This document shows positions 25,125 through 32,924 of a stretch of 40,309 nucleotides of DNA, piece after piece. The notes beneath the pieces were generated by a model. That model saw only the letters and a list, made by a program, of their open reading frames with translations. It made no database searches and was not told the origin of the DNA. The translations under genes were made by a program, and so were the position numbers. This DNA comes from Verrucomicrobiales bacterium (GTDB taxonomy: Bacteria > Verrucomicrobiota > Verrucomicrobiia > Limisphaerales > F1-12-MAGs170). The number at the start of each line of letters is the position of its first letter. Position 1 is the first letter of the stretch. The DNA lies in assembly GCA_005777315.1 (NCBI GenBank), contig SXMN01000115.1, positions 1-40,309 on the forward strand, given 5' to 3'.

Positions 25125-25439
25125 TCAGAGACGCTGCTTCCAGTAACCCGGTCTGCGACTTCCATGTGCGACGGCGACGATCCAGATGTGCTCGGGCCGG
25201 TGAATATAGATGAGTGAGAAAGGAAACTGTTGCAGACGAAACCTCCGCGCTTCCGGCAACTCGGGATCCGGTCGAAAGCGTTCCGGATTCTCCGCGATGG
25301 CTCTCAATCCTTCGGCCACGCGCCGCTTGAATTGCATCGCCAACCTTTCACCTCCCCGCTCGCGATAAAAAGAAACCGAGTCCTGCAACTCGGCTCGCGC
25401 GTCGGGATGAAGACGAACGGGTTTGAGATAGCCAGGCAT
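25125..25439 (-). CDS. ParE/RelE-family toxin
   Basis: This 104-residue basic protein has the RelE/ParE fold pattern: VRLHPDARAELQDSVSFYRE, a helix with RVAEGLRAIAENPERFRPDP, then strands RRFRLQQFPFSLIYIHRPEH and WIVAVAHGSRRPGYW. The Arg/His-rich C-terminus (AHGSRRPGYW) is typical of ParE-like plasmid-stabilisation toxins, which either inhibit gyrase or cleave mRNA. Its start directly abuts the stop of the antitoxin gene upstream. No damage is visible. Confidence 0.85.
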   Translation of the reverse strand: MPGYLKPVRLHPDARAELQDSVSFYRERGGERLAMQFKRRVAEGLRAIAENPERFRPDPELPEARRFRLQQFPFSLIYIHRPEHIWIVAVAHGSRRPGYWKQRL

Positions 25440-25658
25440 CTACATTTGTTCGAGCGCCTTAAACGCCTCGACGCCTTCCACCTTCCCACTGTCAATTTCA
25501 CGGATGCGACGTTGGATGTCGGTTCTGAAGGCTGGGTCCAATCCTGCCGCCTCTTCGCGCTCCTGAATTGTCGTGATCAAAGACTCGTGCAGCGCGAGCA
25601 TCTCCTCGATTGGCAGGCTCCGAAACTCCTGGGCGATGTGTTCCGCAACTTTTGTCAT
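25440..25658 (-). CDS. Antitoxin of the ParE/RelE pair
   Basis: This 72-residue acidic protein (MTKVAEHIAQEFRSLPIEEM ... VEGVEAFKALEQM) is of the 'addiction module component' type. It has a helical N-terminus with LP.EE and a C-terminal segment ending ...G.ea...L that wraps the toxin. It abuts the toxin gene with no spacing. It lies beside a 436-nt stretch of palindromic repeats, which probably contains its promoter. Confidence 0.75.
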   Translation of the reverse strand: MTKVAEHIAQEFRSLPIEEMLALHESLITTIQEREEAAGLDPAFRTDIQRRIREIDSGKVEGVEAFKALEQM

Positions 25659-25712
25659 GAATCCATCTTACCTCAACACACGGCTGTAAGTCAAAAGAGC
25701 CGCAGCGGGGCA

Positions 25713-25856
25713 CAGCAATTCTCATTTTGGCCCGGAGCGCGGCTGTGCCGTTTCGACCAGCCGCAGCACGCCCACATAAAACCAGGCCGTTGTTTGTTTT
25801 CACGCGCTGCGGCTGGTCTTCGACGCAGCCGCGCTGCGCCAAAATGAGAATTGCTG
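25713..25856. repeat. Long imperfect palindrome (repeat family A, copy 1)
   Basis: Outer arms of 18 nt are perfect inverted repeats (25713-25730 and 25839-25856, CCAAAATGAGAATTGCTG on the right). Inside them GCGCGGCTG (25737-25745) pairs with CAGCCGCGC (25826-25834), and GACCAGCCGCAGC (25755-25767) pairs with GCTGCGGCTGGTC (25806-25818). The whole could fold into one hairpin of about 144 nt. The inner arms recur at 31720-31816, so this looks like a non-coding dispersed palindromic (MITE/REP-like) element. Confidence 0.85.
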
Positions 25857-25890
25857 AGCGGGGCAGACGCATCTGAGATTACCAGATTTC

Positions 25891-26022
25891 GGTAGGGTCG
25901 TTGCACTGCGACTACCACCGGCCCGTGCAGGGCCGGAACAATTACTTTGCGAGGGCATCCCTGACCGGAAGCTCATGCGCCGCTGCACGCGGCGCTGGTC
26001 GTCGCAGCGCAACGACCCTACC
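25891..26022. repeat. Palindromic repeat with 22-nt arms and nested hairpins (family B)
   Basis: GGTAGGGTCGTTGC... (25891-25912) is repeated as its reverse complement at 26001-26022 with one mismatch. Within the loop are two small hairpins: GGCCC/GGGCC at about 25920-25935 and the perfect GCGCCGC/GCGGCGC at 25978-25996. The element lies directly after family A and is a separate sequence. Confidence 0.8.
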
Positions 26023-26053
26023 ACGATTTGGATGCGCCTTCCCCTATTTGGTG

Positions 26054-26084
26054 CGAGAGCGCACGCCCGCGGCGTGCGCTCTCG
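26054..26084 (-). terminator. Strong GC-rich hairpin just after the kinase gene
   Basis: CGAGAGCGCACGCC (26054-26067) pairs perfectly with GGCGTGCGCTCTCG (26071-26084) around a 3-nt loop, 11 nt after the kinase stop. The position suits transcription termination. There is no U-run on the minus strand, so it may equally be a third palindromic repeat that stabilises the 3' end of the mRNA. Confidence 0.55.
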
Positions 26085-26094
26085 ATCTCCAGCA

Positions 26095-29000
26095 CTATTC
26101 GGCAGTGAGAGCGACCAGGAATGGATCCCCTTGTTCCGCTGCGAAATCAACCCGTACGACTTCCACGTCGGGCGAAGGGTTGTTCCAAGTCAGTTTGAAA
26201 AGGCGGATGCTCTTGCCGTCCCGTCTCGATGCCGCGTTGGCGCCCCGCCAGGCCACTGCCGCCTCTGGCAACTCTTGCGGCAGTTCCGCGTGTTCCCACC
26301 AGTCCGTGGCATTTCGATTGTATAGGATGGGGATCTCCTCTCGTCGGCCATTGGCGAAGTGGACAAGGTAATGGCCGACCGGTGTCCCCGTGGGATATTG
26401 CCGGCCCATGACCGCATGGAGGAATTGAAGCCGGGTCAACTTGCGATGGACCCCGATGCCCTTGATTCGTGACGGATAACGCCACTTGTCGGCCTGGGCT
26501 TGTGACAGTTCGCCCTGGACTTGCACCAGTCCGCGCACGTCGAAGCGAGTGCCCGCAAACATTTGCACGCCGCGTGGCAATTCACTCAGATCGTTGCCTG
26601 GATCGGAGAGATGCCAGCAGACCGCGAGCGAAGCGTTGTAATAGTCTGAGAGGTCGATCAGCTCCGGCGGAGTTGAGGGATCGCGAGGTGACGGCTTGAT
26701 CGCAATGACGCGCGCGAGGCTGGCCTTGGCTTCCGCGTCCTCCGGCTGCAATTGCACCAGCCGCCGGGCGTGAAACTCCGACGCGAACCAGTCCTGTAGC
26801 CGCAGGCTGAGGGCGGTGCGCCGGCGATGCCAGCGCGCTTCGACTTCCGGTGAAGCCGCCGCCGCCAGTTTCAATTGAGAGGAGGCTAGCGCCCACGCCG
26901 CATCCAGGCTTTCAGCCGAAAGTCTTTCAACCTGCTGTCCGATGCCGATCTGAGCTCCGGCGGACAGTCGAGTGGTGGCGGCCAGCACTTCGGCGCTCTC
27001 ATCGCTCGGTGCCACGTCCCAGACTTGAGCTCCGTCAATTGTGACGGTGACCAACCGGTGGGCATCCGGGCTGAAGCTGGCGCGCAGGACGGGTTTGGCA
27101 TGTTTCAGCCAGGGACTGATCGGCTCGCCTGTGAGTGCATCCCAAACGCGCGCCGTGGCATCCGAACTGCCGGTGACGACGCGTATTCCATCGCCGCTGA
27201 ATTCGCCGGAGACGACTTCGGCTTCGTGAACGAGCTGCGGGGTCAAGGGCTGGCCGGTCGATGCGTCCCAGATGCGGGCGGTCCTGTCTTCGCTGCCGGT
27301 CAGGACACGGCGTCCATCTGGACTGAACCGGGCGACCATGACCGACAAAGCGTGACGCAGTGGCGGCGTCACTTGCTGACCGCTTCGGGTATCATGAATG
27401 GTCGCGGTCTTCATCGCGCCGCCGATCACCAGCCGTGTCCCATCGGGACTGAAGTTCACCGTGCCAACGCGATCGTTGAAGCGTATCGGCGGCCCGAGCG
27501 GTGCGCCGGTGGCGGTCTCCCAGAGTCGCGCCGTGCTGTCCAGGCTGGCCGTTGCGATGCGCTGTCCGTCTGGACTGAATCGCGCGGCATAGACCGTGTT
27601 GCTGTGTTGCAGTGGCGTCTCCAATGGAGCGCCGATGGTGGCGTTCCAAATCCGCGCCGTGCCATCGGACCCGCCGGTCAGTAGCCTGCTGCTGTCACGG
27701 CTGAACTCGGCAAACAACGCTCCCGAATGTTGGAGGGGTGTCAACCGTTCGGTGCCGTTCGTCAAGTCCCAGACACGCACGCCCCGTCCGTGGGTTGGAA
27801 CTGCGAGCCAATTGCCGTCCGAACTCCATGATGAGCGAAACTCCGTTGTCGTGAACAACGCTGGCTGCCCCGGCGGTTCGGCCGGGGTCATCAGCTTTCC
27901 TATTGGGTTGCCTGATTCGACGTTCCAGAGCCGCACTCTGCCGTTCGCTCCCGCGACGACCACGCTTCGGCCATCGGGAGAGAATGAGGTCCAGATGTTC
28001 GGTTCACCCTCGCCGCTATCGAACTCGGGCAGCGCAGGCTCGAGCGTGGCCAAATCCCAAACCTGAACGCGGCCCAGAGCCGTGGTCGTAACCAGCCGGC
28101 GTCCGTCCGGTGTGAAATGAGGCCACGATTTGTAGTGAATCGGCCCCGAAAAGAACTCCAGCGTCTTACCGGATCGGACATCCCAAATGCGGACTTCTTC
28201 CCGGCCGCCAGCCACCAACCGGGTGCCATCGGGACTAAACTCGATGCTGTAGTAAATGCTGCCATGTGTCAGCGCGGGCAGGGCGGGTTCCCCGGTGTGC
28301 GCGTTCCAAACTCTGACCTCGCGCGGTAATGCGGTGGCCAAGTAGCGACCGCTCGGGCTGAAGGCAGCGCCAAACACCAACTCCGAGTGAACGAGCGGAG
28401 GAAATTTCGGCTTGCCGGATGGCAACTCCAACACCTGGACCGATCCGGGATATTGCCCGGAAGTGATGCCCGTGGGAAAAAAGCCAAATATCGCCACACG
28501 CGCGCCGTCTGGACTGAAGACAACCGGCAGTTGAATCGGATACTCATGGTCGAGCCAGTCTGTGAGTGGCTGTCCGGTCCGGGCATCCCAGATTCTGGCC
28601 TGCCCGCGTGGAAGCCCAGGTGAGCGCTCAATTCGAGTTCCCGTTGCGAGCCAGCGCATTTGTGGATCCCAGGAGATTGATAGCACTCTGTTGCTGTGGA
28701 CCAGTGGCGTTGCCGCCAAGCGGCCCGACGGCACTCCCAAAATACGCACGATAGTCCCGTTCCCCTCCGTCAGCGCAACCCTCGATTCATCCTTGTTGAA
28801 GGCGCACACGCCGCTGAAGCCGTCGATCTCCAAACGCTCAGGCACTTGAATCCCGGCTGTCACATCGTGGAGCCGCACGGCGAGCTTGTCCGACGAAATC
28901 GCCCATCGACCGCTCGGACTGACCACGGCTGGAACCGAGCTTGTCAGGCCCAACGTAATGAGAGACCGGTAGTCGTCAGTGCTCCAGACGCGAATCTCGC

Positions 29001-30468
29001 TGACGACCGAGCCGTCTTCGCGCTTCGGGCTCTTCGCCGTGCCGACAAGCTTTTGTCCATCGGACGTTGGCCAAGCCTCAACGTCCTCCCAACTGAATGT
29101 CAGCAAGCTGACCGGCTTGCGCATCTCACGAAACAACGTTCCGAGTCGGAATCGTTGCCGGCGCTCGGAGGCTGCGTCTCCGTCCGATTGGTTGAGCACT
29201 TCCGCAAACCAAAGCGCGGCGGAAGCCCGGTTTCCCGAGTTCAACGCCTGGATTCCATTCGCGGACTGGAGTTGCAGCAACCGCTGGCGATTCTCCGAAG
29301 CGAGGCGGCCATTTTCGTTGGCGAGCCGACCCTTGGCCTCCGCCAGTCCCTGCATCATCCGGGTTTGGCGTGATTGCCAAAAATAAAGAGCGCCAACAAT
29401 CACGGCAACGGAGGCCGCCACCGCACCTGCCCGCTGGAGAAATTGAAACCGGCGCTCGAAGTTGCGCAGCCGGCTGATCGATTTGCCGCTCTGGAGCAGG
29501 GCGAGGTCTGCGTGGAGTTCGGCGGCGGTCTGGTAGCGTTGCTTCGCGTCGGAGGCGCAGGCGCGGACGATGATTTCGTTGAGTTCGGTGAGTTGGGCGC
29601 GTTCGGCGACGGGGGCTTCGATCAGGTTGGTGGGCAGTTCCGGGTAATCCTGGCGGTCACGGCCGGTGGCCATCTCGTAAAGCACTTTGCCCAGACTGAA
29701 GATGTCCGCCTGCGGCGTGCCGGGGCCCTCGGGCGGCACGTATCCCTCGGTTCCGACCATCGAGAGGGTAGCCTCGGCGCGGGCCACGAGTCCGATGTCC
29801 GCCAGTTTGGGAATGCCGTTCACGAAGATGATGTTCGACGGTTTGATGTCGCGGTGAACGAGGCCATGCCGGTGCAAGTGATCGAGCGCGGTAGCCAGGG
29901 CGAGGCCGATTCGCACGCATTCGTCGCAAGGCAGGCGGCCCCGGTGGAGATCGGAGCGGAGGGTGCGGGGGGAGTAAGAGTTCCAAGTTTCAGGTTCAAG
30001 GTTCAAAGTTGGAGGCGTTTCACGGTTGCCATCGGATGCTGAGGCTGGCGAACTTTGAACTTTGAACATCGAACTTTGAACTGCCGCGCCGGGCGTGGCG
30101 TCGGCGAGTTCCATCACGTAATAGAAATGCCCGGCGGCATCGTTGCGGCCTACATGGAGGACGTTGAGCTGGCTGGGGTGGGTGCGGGAGATCGGTTCGA
30201 AGCGGCGGATTCCGGCGAACTCGCGTTCGTACGGGCGGTCGTGATCAAACGCCGCGCGATGGACGACCTTCACCGCCCGCCACGCGCCCATGACGTTCCG
30301 CGCAAGCCAGACCTCGCCGTAGCTGCCGCGCCCGATGCGGCGGAACAACTCGTGATCGGGGATCTGCGCCGGTGCGGCGGGAACATCCGTCAGCGGCTGC
30401 GAGGGCGGCGTCAACGTGCCGGCAATCTCATTCAAGAGCCGGTCGCGGGCATCAGAATCGGAGTTCAT
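26095..30468 (-). CDS. Transmembrane Ser/Thr protein kinase with WD40 repeats
   Basis: This 1457-residue protein has an N-terminal kinase domain (about 40-330). It has a Gly loop GRGSYG (46-51), ATP lysine K67 (RAVKVV), HRDIKPSN (205-212), a DIG in place of DFG (224-226) and EGYVPPEGPGTPQADIFSLG. A single membrane helix lies at about 347-365 and a short coiled coil follows. A long WD40 region runs from about 440 to 1140, with many blades of the form 'FSPDG.R..TGS.D.TARIWD'. A helical TPR-like stretch is next, and a C-terminal beta domain (about 1265-1457, ending near EIPILYNRNATDWWEH). The kinase is presumably cytoplasmic and the rest periplasmic. A 34-residue stretch (130-163) after the hinge is encoded by a palindromic element. 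The gene overlaps a small upstream frame (ATGA) and follows a sigma-factor gene. Confidence 0.93.
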   Translation of the reverse strand: MNSDSDARDRLLNEIAGTLTPPSQPLTDVPAAPAQIPDHELFRRIGRGSYGEVWLARNVMGAWRAVKVVHRAAFDHDRPYEREFAGIRRFEPISRTHPSQLNVLHVGRNDAAGHFYYVMELADATPGAAVQSSMFKVQSSPASASDGNRETPPTLNLEPETWNSYSPRTLRSDLHRGRLPCDECVRIGLALATALDHLHRHGLVHRDIKPSNIIFVNGIPKLADIGLVARAEATLSMVGTEGYVPPEGPGTPQADIFSLGKVLYEMATGRDRQDYPELPTNLIEAPVAERAQLTELNEIIVRACASDAKQRYQTAAELHADLALLQSGKSISRLRNFERRFQFLQRAGAVAASVAVIVGALYFWQSRQTRMMQGLAEAKGRLANENGRLASENRQRLLQLQSANGIQALNSGNRASAALWFAEVLNQSDGDAASERRQRFRLGTLFREMRKPVSLLTFSWEDVEAWPTSDGQKLVGTAKSPKREDGSVVSEIRVWSTDDYRSLITLGLTSSVPAVVSPSGRWAISSDKLAVRLHDVTAGIQVPERLEIDGFSGVCAFNKDESRVALTEGNGTIVRILGVPSGRLAATPLVHSNRVLSISWDPQMRWLATGTRIERSPGLPRGQARIWDARTGQPLTDWLDHEYPIQLPVVFSPDGARVAIFGFFPTGITSGQYPGSVQVLELPSGKPKFPPLVHSELVFGAAFSPSGRYLATALPREVRVWNAHTGEPALPALTHGSIYYSIEFSPDGTRLVAGGREEVRIWDVRSGKTLEFFSGPIHYKSWPHFTPDGRRLVTTTALGRVQVWDLATLEPALPEFDSGEGEPNIWTSFSPDGRSVVVAGANGRVRLWNVESGNPIGKLMTPAEPPGQPALFTTTEFRSSWSSDGNWLAVPTHGRGVRVWDLTNGTERLTPLQHSGALFAEFSRDSSRLLTGGSDGTARIWNATIGAPLETPLQHSNTVYAARFSPDGQRIATASLDSTARLWETATGAPLGPPIRFNDRVGTVNFSPDGTRLVIGGAMKTATIHDTRSGQQVTPPLRHALSVMVARFSPDGRRVLTGSEDRTARIWDASTGQPLTPQLVHEAEVVSGEFSGDGIRVVTGSSDATARVWDALTGEPISPWLKHAKPVLRASFSPDAHRLVTVTIDGAQVWDVAPSDESAEVLAATTRLSAGAQIGIGQQVERLSAESLDAAWALASSQLKLAAAASPEVEARWHRRRTALSLRLQDWFASEFHARRLVQLQPEDAEAKASLARVIAIKPSPRDPSTPPELIDLSDYYNASLAVCWHLSDPGNDLSELPRGVQMFAGTRFDVRGLVQVQGELSQAQADKWRYPSRIKGIGVHRKLTRLQFLHAVMGRQYPTGTPVGHYLVHFANGRREEIPILYNRNATDWWEHAELPQELPEAAVAWRGANAASRRDGKSIRLFKLTWNNPSPDVEVVRVDFAAEQGDPFLVALTAE
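29980..30081. repeat. 102-bp palindromic element inserted in frame in the kinase gene
   Basis: The left arm (from 29980, GTTCCAAGTTTCAGGTTCAA ...) and the reverse complement of the right arm (ending 30081, GTTCAAAGTTCGATGTTCAA ...) match over about 33 nt with a few mismatches, around a 36-nt centre. Each arm is built of GTTCAAAGTTC-like units. The element is exactly 34 codons and encodes VQSSMFKVQSSPASASDGNR plus 14 more residues (kinase residues 130-163). It inserts between the hinge (YYVMELAD) and the segment RTLRSDLHRGRLP that normally follows soon after. Reading frame is kept. Confidence 0.8.
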
Positions 30469-30785
30469 CGGGCTTGGGCCTCAGTTTGTCGCTGTCGGGA
30501 CGGTATGGCAAACGCCGCGTCGCGCTTCAATTCGAGCATGGCATCCCGCAGCAGCGACCGGCGGAAGGCGCGGCTGTTCTGTCGAGGCGTGACACGGTAG
30601 CGGCGGATTGGCATTTTCGACCGGAGCCAGTCGAGAAAGTGATTGAGCAGTGAGGTGCGGCGAGAGTTGTGAGCAGGAGAGCAGAGGGGAGAAGGGGCGG
30701 AGGTGAACCCTTTGTCAGTCGCCGAGTGAATGGCACCATGCTCCTTTTCTCCTTTTCCCCTTCTCTCCCTTTCGCCTCTGTTCAT
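30465..30785 (-). CDS. Possible small basic protein between sigma factor and kinase
   Basis: A 106-codon frame starts at ATG 30785, overlapping the sigma-factor stop (ATGA), and stops at 30465, overlapping the kinase start (ATGA). Both junctions are perfect 4-nt overlaps, as expected for a translationally coupled three-gene operon. The product is Arg/Lys-rich (MNRGERERRGKGEKEHGAIH at the start, then LLNHFLDWLRSKMPIRRYRV and MLELKRDAAF). It has no signal peptide and no recognised domain. The first third is low-complexity, which weakens the case. If it is not a gene, these 313 nt are a spacer between sigma factor and kinase. Confidence 0.42.
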   Translation of the reverse strand: MNRGERERRGKGEKEHGAIHSATDKGFTSAPSPLCSPAHNSRRTSLLNHFLDWLRSKMPIRRYRVTPRQNSRAFRRSLLRDAMLELKRDAAFAIPSRQRQTEAQAR

Positions 30786-31441
30786 CCTTCGACCTCCATG
30801 CGTTTGCGAAGTTTCTCCGTCTCCTGCTTGATGAGCGAGGTGACGCGGTGCTTGGCGAGATAGACCTGGGCGATGTTCGCCTTGAGGGTGCGCGCGACTT
30901 CACGCACGGGCCAATCTTTGAGGACGTAGAGATCGAACATCTGAAATTGCTTCGCGCTGACGCGCGTCTTTACCCGCTCGATGGCGGCATCGGCGAGGTT
31001 CTTCGCCCATTCCTCATCCCAGATTTCGGTCACGACGCTGGCGGCGGGATCGGGCACGCGCTCGGCGACCGGTGTGCGCGGGGTTCCGTCGCCCTCGAAT
31101 GAAGCGTGTTCTGCGAGCGGCAGGGAATGTTTGCGCAGGCGGCTGGCGACACGGCGGCGGACGATCAATTGCAGCCAGGCCTTGAAGGAGCCGCCTTCCG
31201 CGGCTTTGAAGCGCCCTTCGCGCAGCCCTTTGGCGACGGCAACGACGGTTTCCTGCACCACGTCTCGCGCATCCTGGTCCGAAAGGCCGGCCTTGATGGC
31301 GACGCAATAGAGGAATTTCCAGTAGGTGTCGAAAAACTCGCGCCAGCCCTCGTGGTCATCCCAGCGTTTGAGGCGGCTGAGCAGGCTGTTGCGCGTCGGG
31401 AGGAATTCATCCTCCCGCGCCGGTTTCGGGACGCTTTGCAC
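30782..31441 (-). CDS. ECF-like RNA polymerase sigma factor linked to the kinase
   Basis: This 219-residue protein has sigma region 2 at about 18-100 (TRNSLLSRLKRWDDHEGWRE, then AGLSDQDARDVVQETVVAVA and FKAWLQLIVRRRVASRLRKH). Region 4 is at about 150-210 (VSAKQFQMFDLYVLKDWPVR, EVARTLKANIAQVYLAKHRV). It lacks region 3, as ECF-type factors do. No anti-sigma gene is adjacent; instead a Ser/Thr kinase is encoded downstream, an arrangement known for ECF groups of Planctomycetes and Verrucomicrobia. Control through phosphorylation by the kinase is an inference. The ATG at 31441 gives a short N-terminal leader. Confidence 0.9.
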   Translation of the reverse strand: MQSVPKPAREDEFLPTRNSLLSRLKRWDDHEGWREFFDTYWKFLYCVAIKAGLSDQDARDVVQETVVAVAKGLREGRFKAAEGGSFKAWLQLIVRRRVASRLRKHSLPLAEHASFEGDGTPRTPVAERVPDPAASVVTEIWDEEWAKNLADAAIERVKTRVSAKQFQMFDLYVLKDWPVREVARTLKANIAQVYLAKHRVTSLIKQETEKLRKRMEVEG

Positions 31442-31519
31442 CGGTGATGTTATCGCCGGAATCGAAAAAATCTTTCACTGAAAATTTCTGTGAGTGCGAA
31501 TGCCCTCTTTTGGGAGCTT

Positions 31520-31608
31520 CTTTCAAAACTCCGTAGCAGCAGACGTGAGCCGGCTCAAACATTTCGAAAGTCAGAGCGAGCAGACGTTCCTTGCTACAGT
31601 TTTGAAAG
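31520..31608. repeat. Palindromic repeat (family C) upstream of the sigma-factor gene
   Basis: CTTTCAAAACT (31520-31530) is the exact reverse complement of AGTTTTGAAAG (31598-31608), and GTAGCA (31533-31538) pairs with TGCTAC (31592-31597). Further partial pairing lies inside. The element sits in the 484-nt region 31442-31925 between the divergent sigma-factor and propeller genes, and could affect the promoters of both. Confidence 0.7.
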
Positions 31609-31719
31609 AGCCTGTTGGGTGTTGTCCATTCTCCAATTGGCGGGAGTCACGTCGTGAAACATTTTTACGCACACGACGCAGTGCATGCACAAGTTGGCGG
31701 TGAACTTGGCTGTCAGCCA

Positions 31720-31816
31720 GGAGCGCGGTTGTGTGCGCAGAGCCAGCCGCAGTAGATTTGGTGTGAGGGCGAGCCATGGGTACTGCTGCGACTGGCTTTC
31801 AGCACAGTCGCGCTCC
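31720..31816. repeat. Long imperfect palindrome (repeat family A, copy 2)
   Basis: GGAGCGCG (31720-31727) pairs with CGCGCTCC (31809-31816), and the inner arm around CCAGCCGCAGTA pairs with TACTGCTGCGACTGG (31781-31795) with mismatches. Arm sequences (GAGCGCGG.TGTG, CCAGCCGCAG, CTGCG.CTGG, CGCGCT) match those of the palindrome at 25713-25856, while the loop and outer flanks differ. Confidence 0.72.
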
Positions 31817-31925
31817 ACCGACAACCTGCGGATGCACGGCCCACGACGACGCGGAGAAATTTGATCTCGCACCGATACGAAGCGTGCTGCTTAATGTCGG
31901 CCAATTCCTTTTTGAGAACCATGCT

Positions 31926-32864
31926 ATGACACCATCATCACTCCTCACTCGGCGCGACTTCACGCGTCGAACCGCTGCCGCGCTTGGGCTTGCTTTGACA
32001 GGTTTCCACCTGAAATCAAAGGCCGCGACACCGACGCGCCATCGTTTGCTGTGCTGTGATTACCAGGGCAACAAGGTCGCCATCGTCGCGGCGGATGGTT
32101 CGGTGGAGTGGGAGTTTGCCGTGCAGACGCCGCAGGATTGCTGGATGCTCTCGAATGGCAACGTGCTCGTCTGCTATCGTAACGGCGCCCAGGAGGTGTC
32201 TGCCGCCAGGCAGATCGTCTGGGAATACAAGGCGCCCGAAAACGCGCAATGCCACTCGTGTCAACCGTTGCCGGATGGACGTGTGCTTGTGGCTGAATGT
32301 GGCCTCGGAAGGTTGGTTGAGGCCGGGCGCGACGGTAAAATCGCGAAGGAGATCAAAGTCGCTTCGCAAGCCAAGAACATGGGCCACCAGTTCCGTGGTA
32401 CACGCAAAACAACGGATGGCCATTACTGGGTCTGCCTCATGGACGAGAAGAAGATCGTGGAACTTTCACCCGAAGGAACCCTCCTCCGGGAAATTCCTGT
32501 GGACGGATTTCCGCACGCGGCCATCAAGCTCCCCGACGGACATCTTCTCATCACTCTTGGAACGGCGGGGAAAGTCATCGAACTCGACAAGGATTTGAAG
32601 ATTGCCTGGCAGCTAGGAGGAAATGAAGTGCCGGGAAATTCATTGCGACTGCCCGCGGGATGCCAGCGTCTGCCGAACGGAAACACGATCGTATGCAATT
32701 ATCTTCCCGGTGAGTTCATGGGCAAACAACCCCAAGCGTTTGAAGTGACGCGAGACAAGCAGATCGTTTGGGAATTCACCGACCACGCGCGTTTCAAGAC
32801 CGTGAATCAGATTTATTTGCTCGACCTGCCCGGCGGCGGAAAGAAGGGCGAAGTGCTGCGCTGA
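31926..32864 (+). CDS. Tat-exported beta-propeller protein (PQQ-like repeats)
   Basis: This 312-residue protein has a twin-arginine leader: LLTRRDFTRRTAAALGLALT and a cleavage site near residue 33. The mature part has repeats of the type 'DG..VWEF' (VAADGSVEWEFAVQTPQDCW, SAARQIVWEYKAPENAQCHS, LPDGHLLITLGTAGKVIELD, KDLKIAWQLGG, DKQIVWEFTDHARF), as in PQQ-enzyme-like propellers. No catalytic residue is obvious. The ATG at 31926 is chosen; an upstream in-frame start would lie within a palindromic repeat. It precedes the rhamnose mutarotase gene by 60 nt and is read in the same direction, so a periplasmic role connected with a sugar is plausible but unproven. Confidence 0.8.
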   Translation: MTPSSLLTRRDFTRRTAAALGLALTGFHLKSKAATPTRHRLLCCDYQGNKVAIVAADGSVEWEFAVQTPQDCWMLSNGNVLVCYRNGAQEVSAARQIVWEYKAPENAQCHSCQPLPDGRVLVAECGLGRLVEAGRDGKIAKEIKVASQAKNMGHQFRGTRKTTDGHYWVCLMDEKKIVELSPEGTLLREIPVDGFPHAAIKLPDGHLLITLGTAGKVIELDKDLKIAWQLGGNEVPGNSLRLPAGCQRLPNGNTIVCNYLPGEFMGKQPQAFEVTRDKQIVWEFTDHARFKTVNQIYLLDLPGGGKKGEVLR

Positions 32865-32924
32865 CAGTCAGCGTCTCCCTGACGATCATGATCGGAACCG
32901 CCAAACACTACCAAAAGGATTAAA

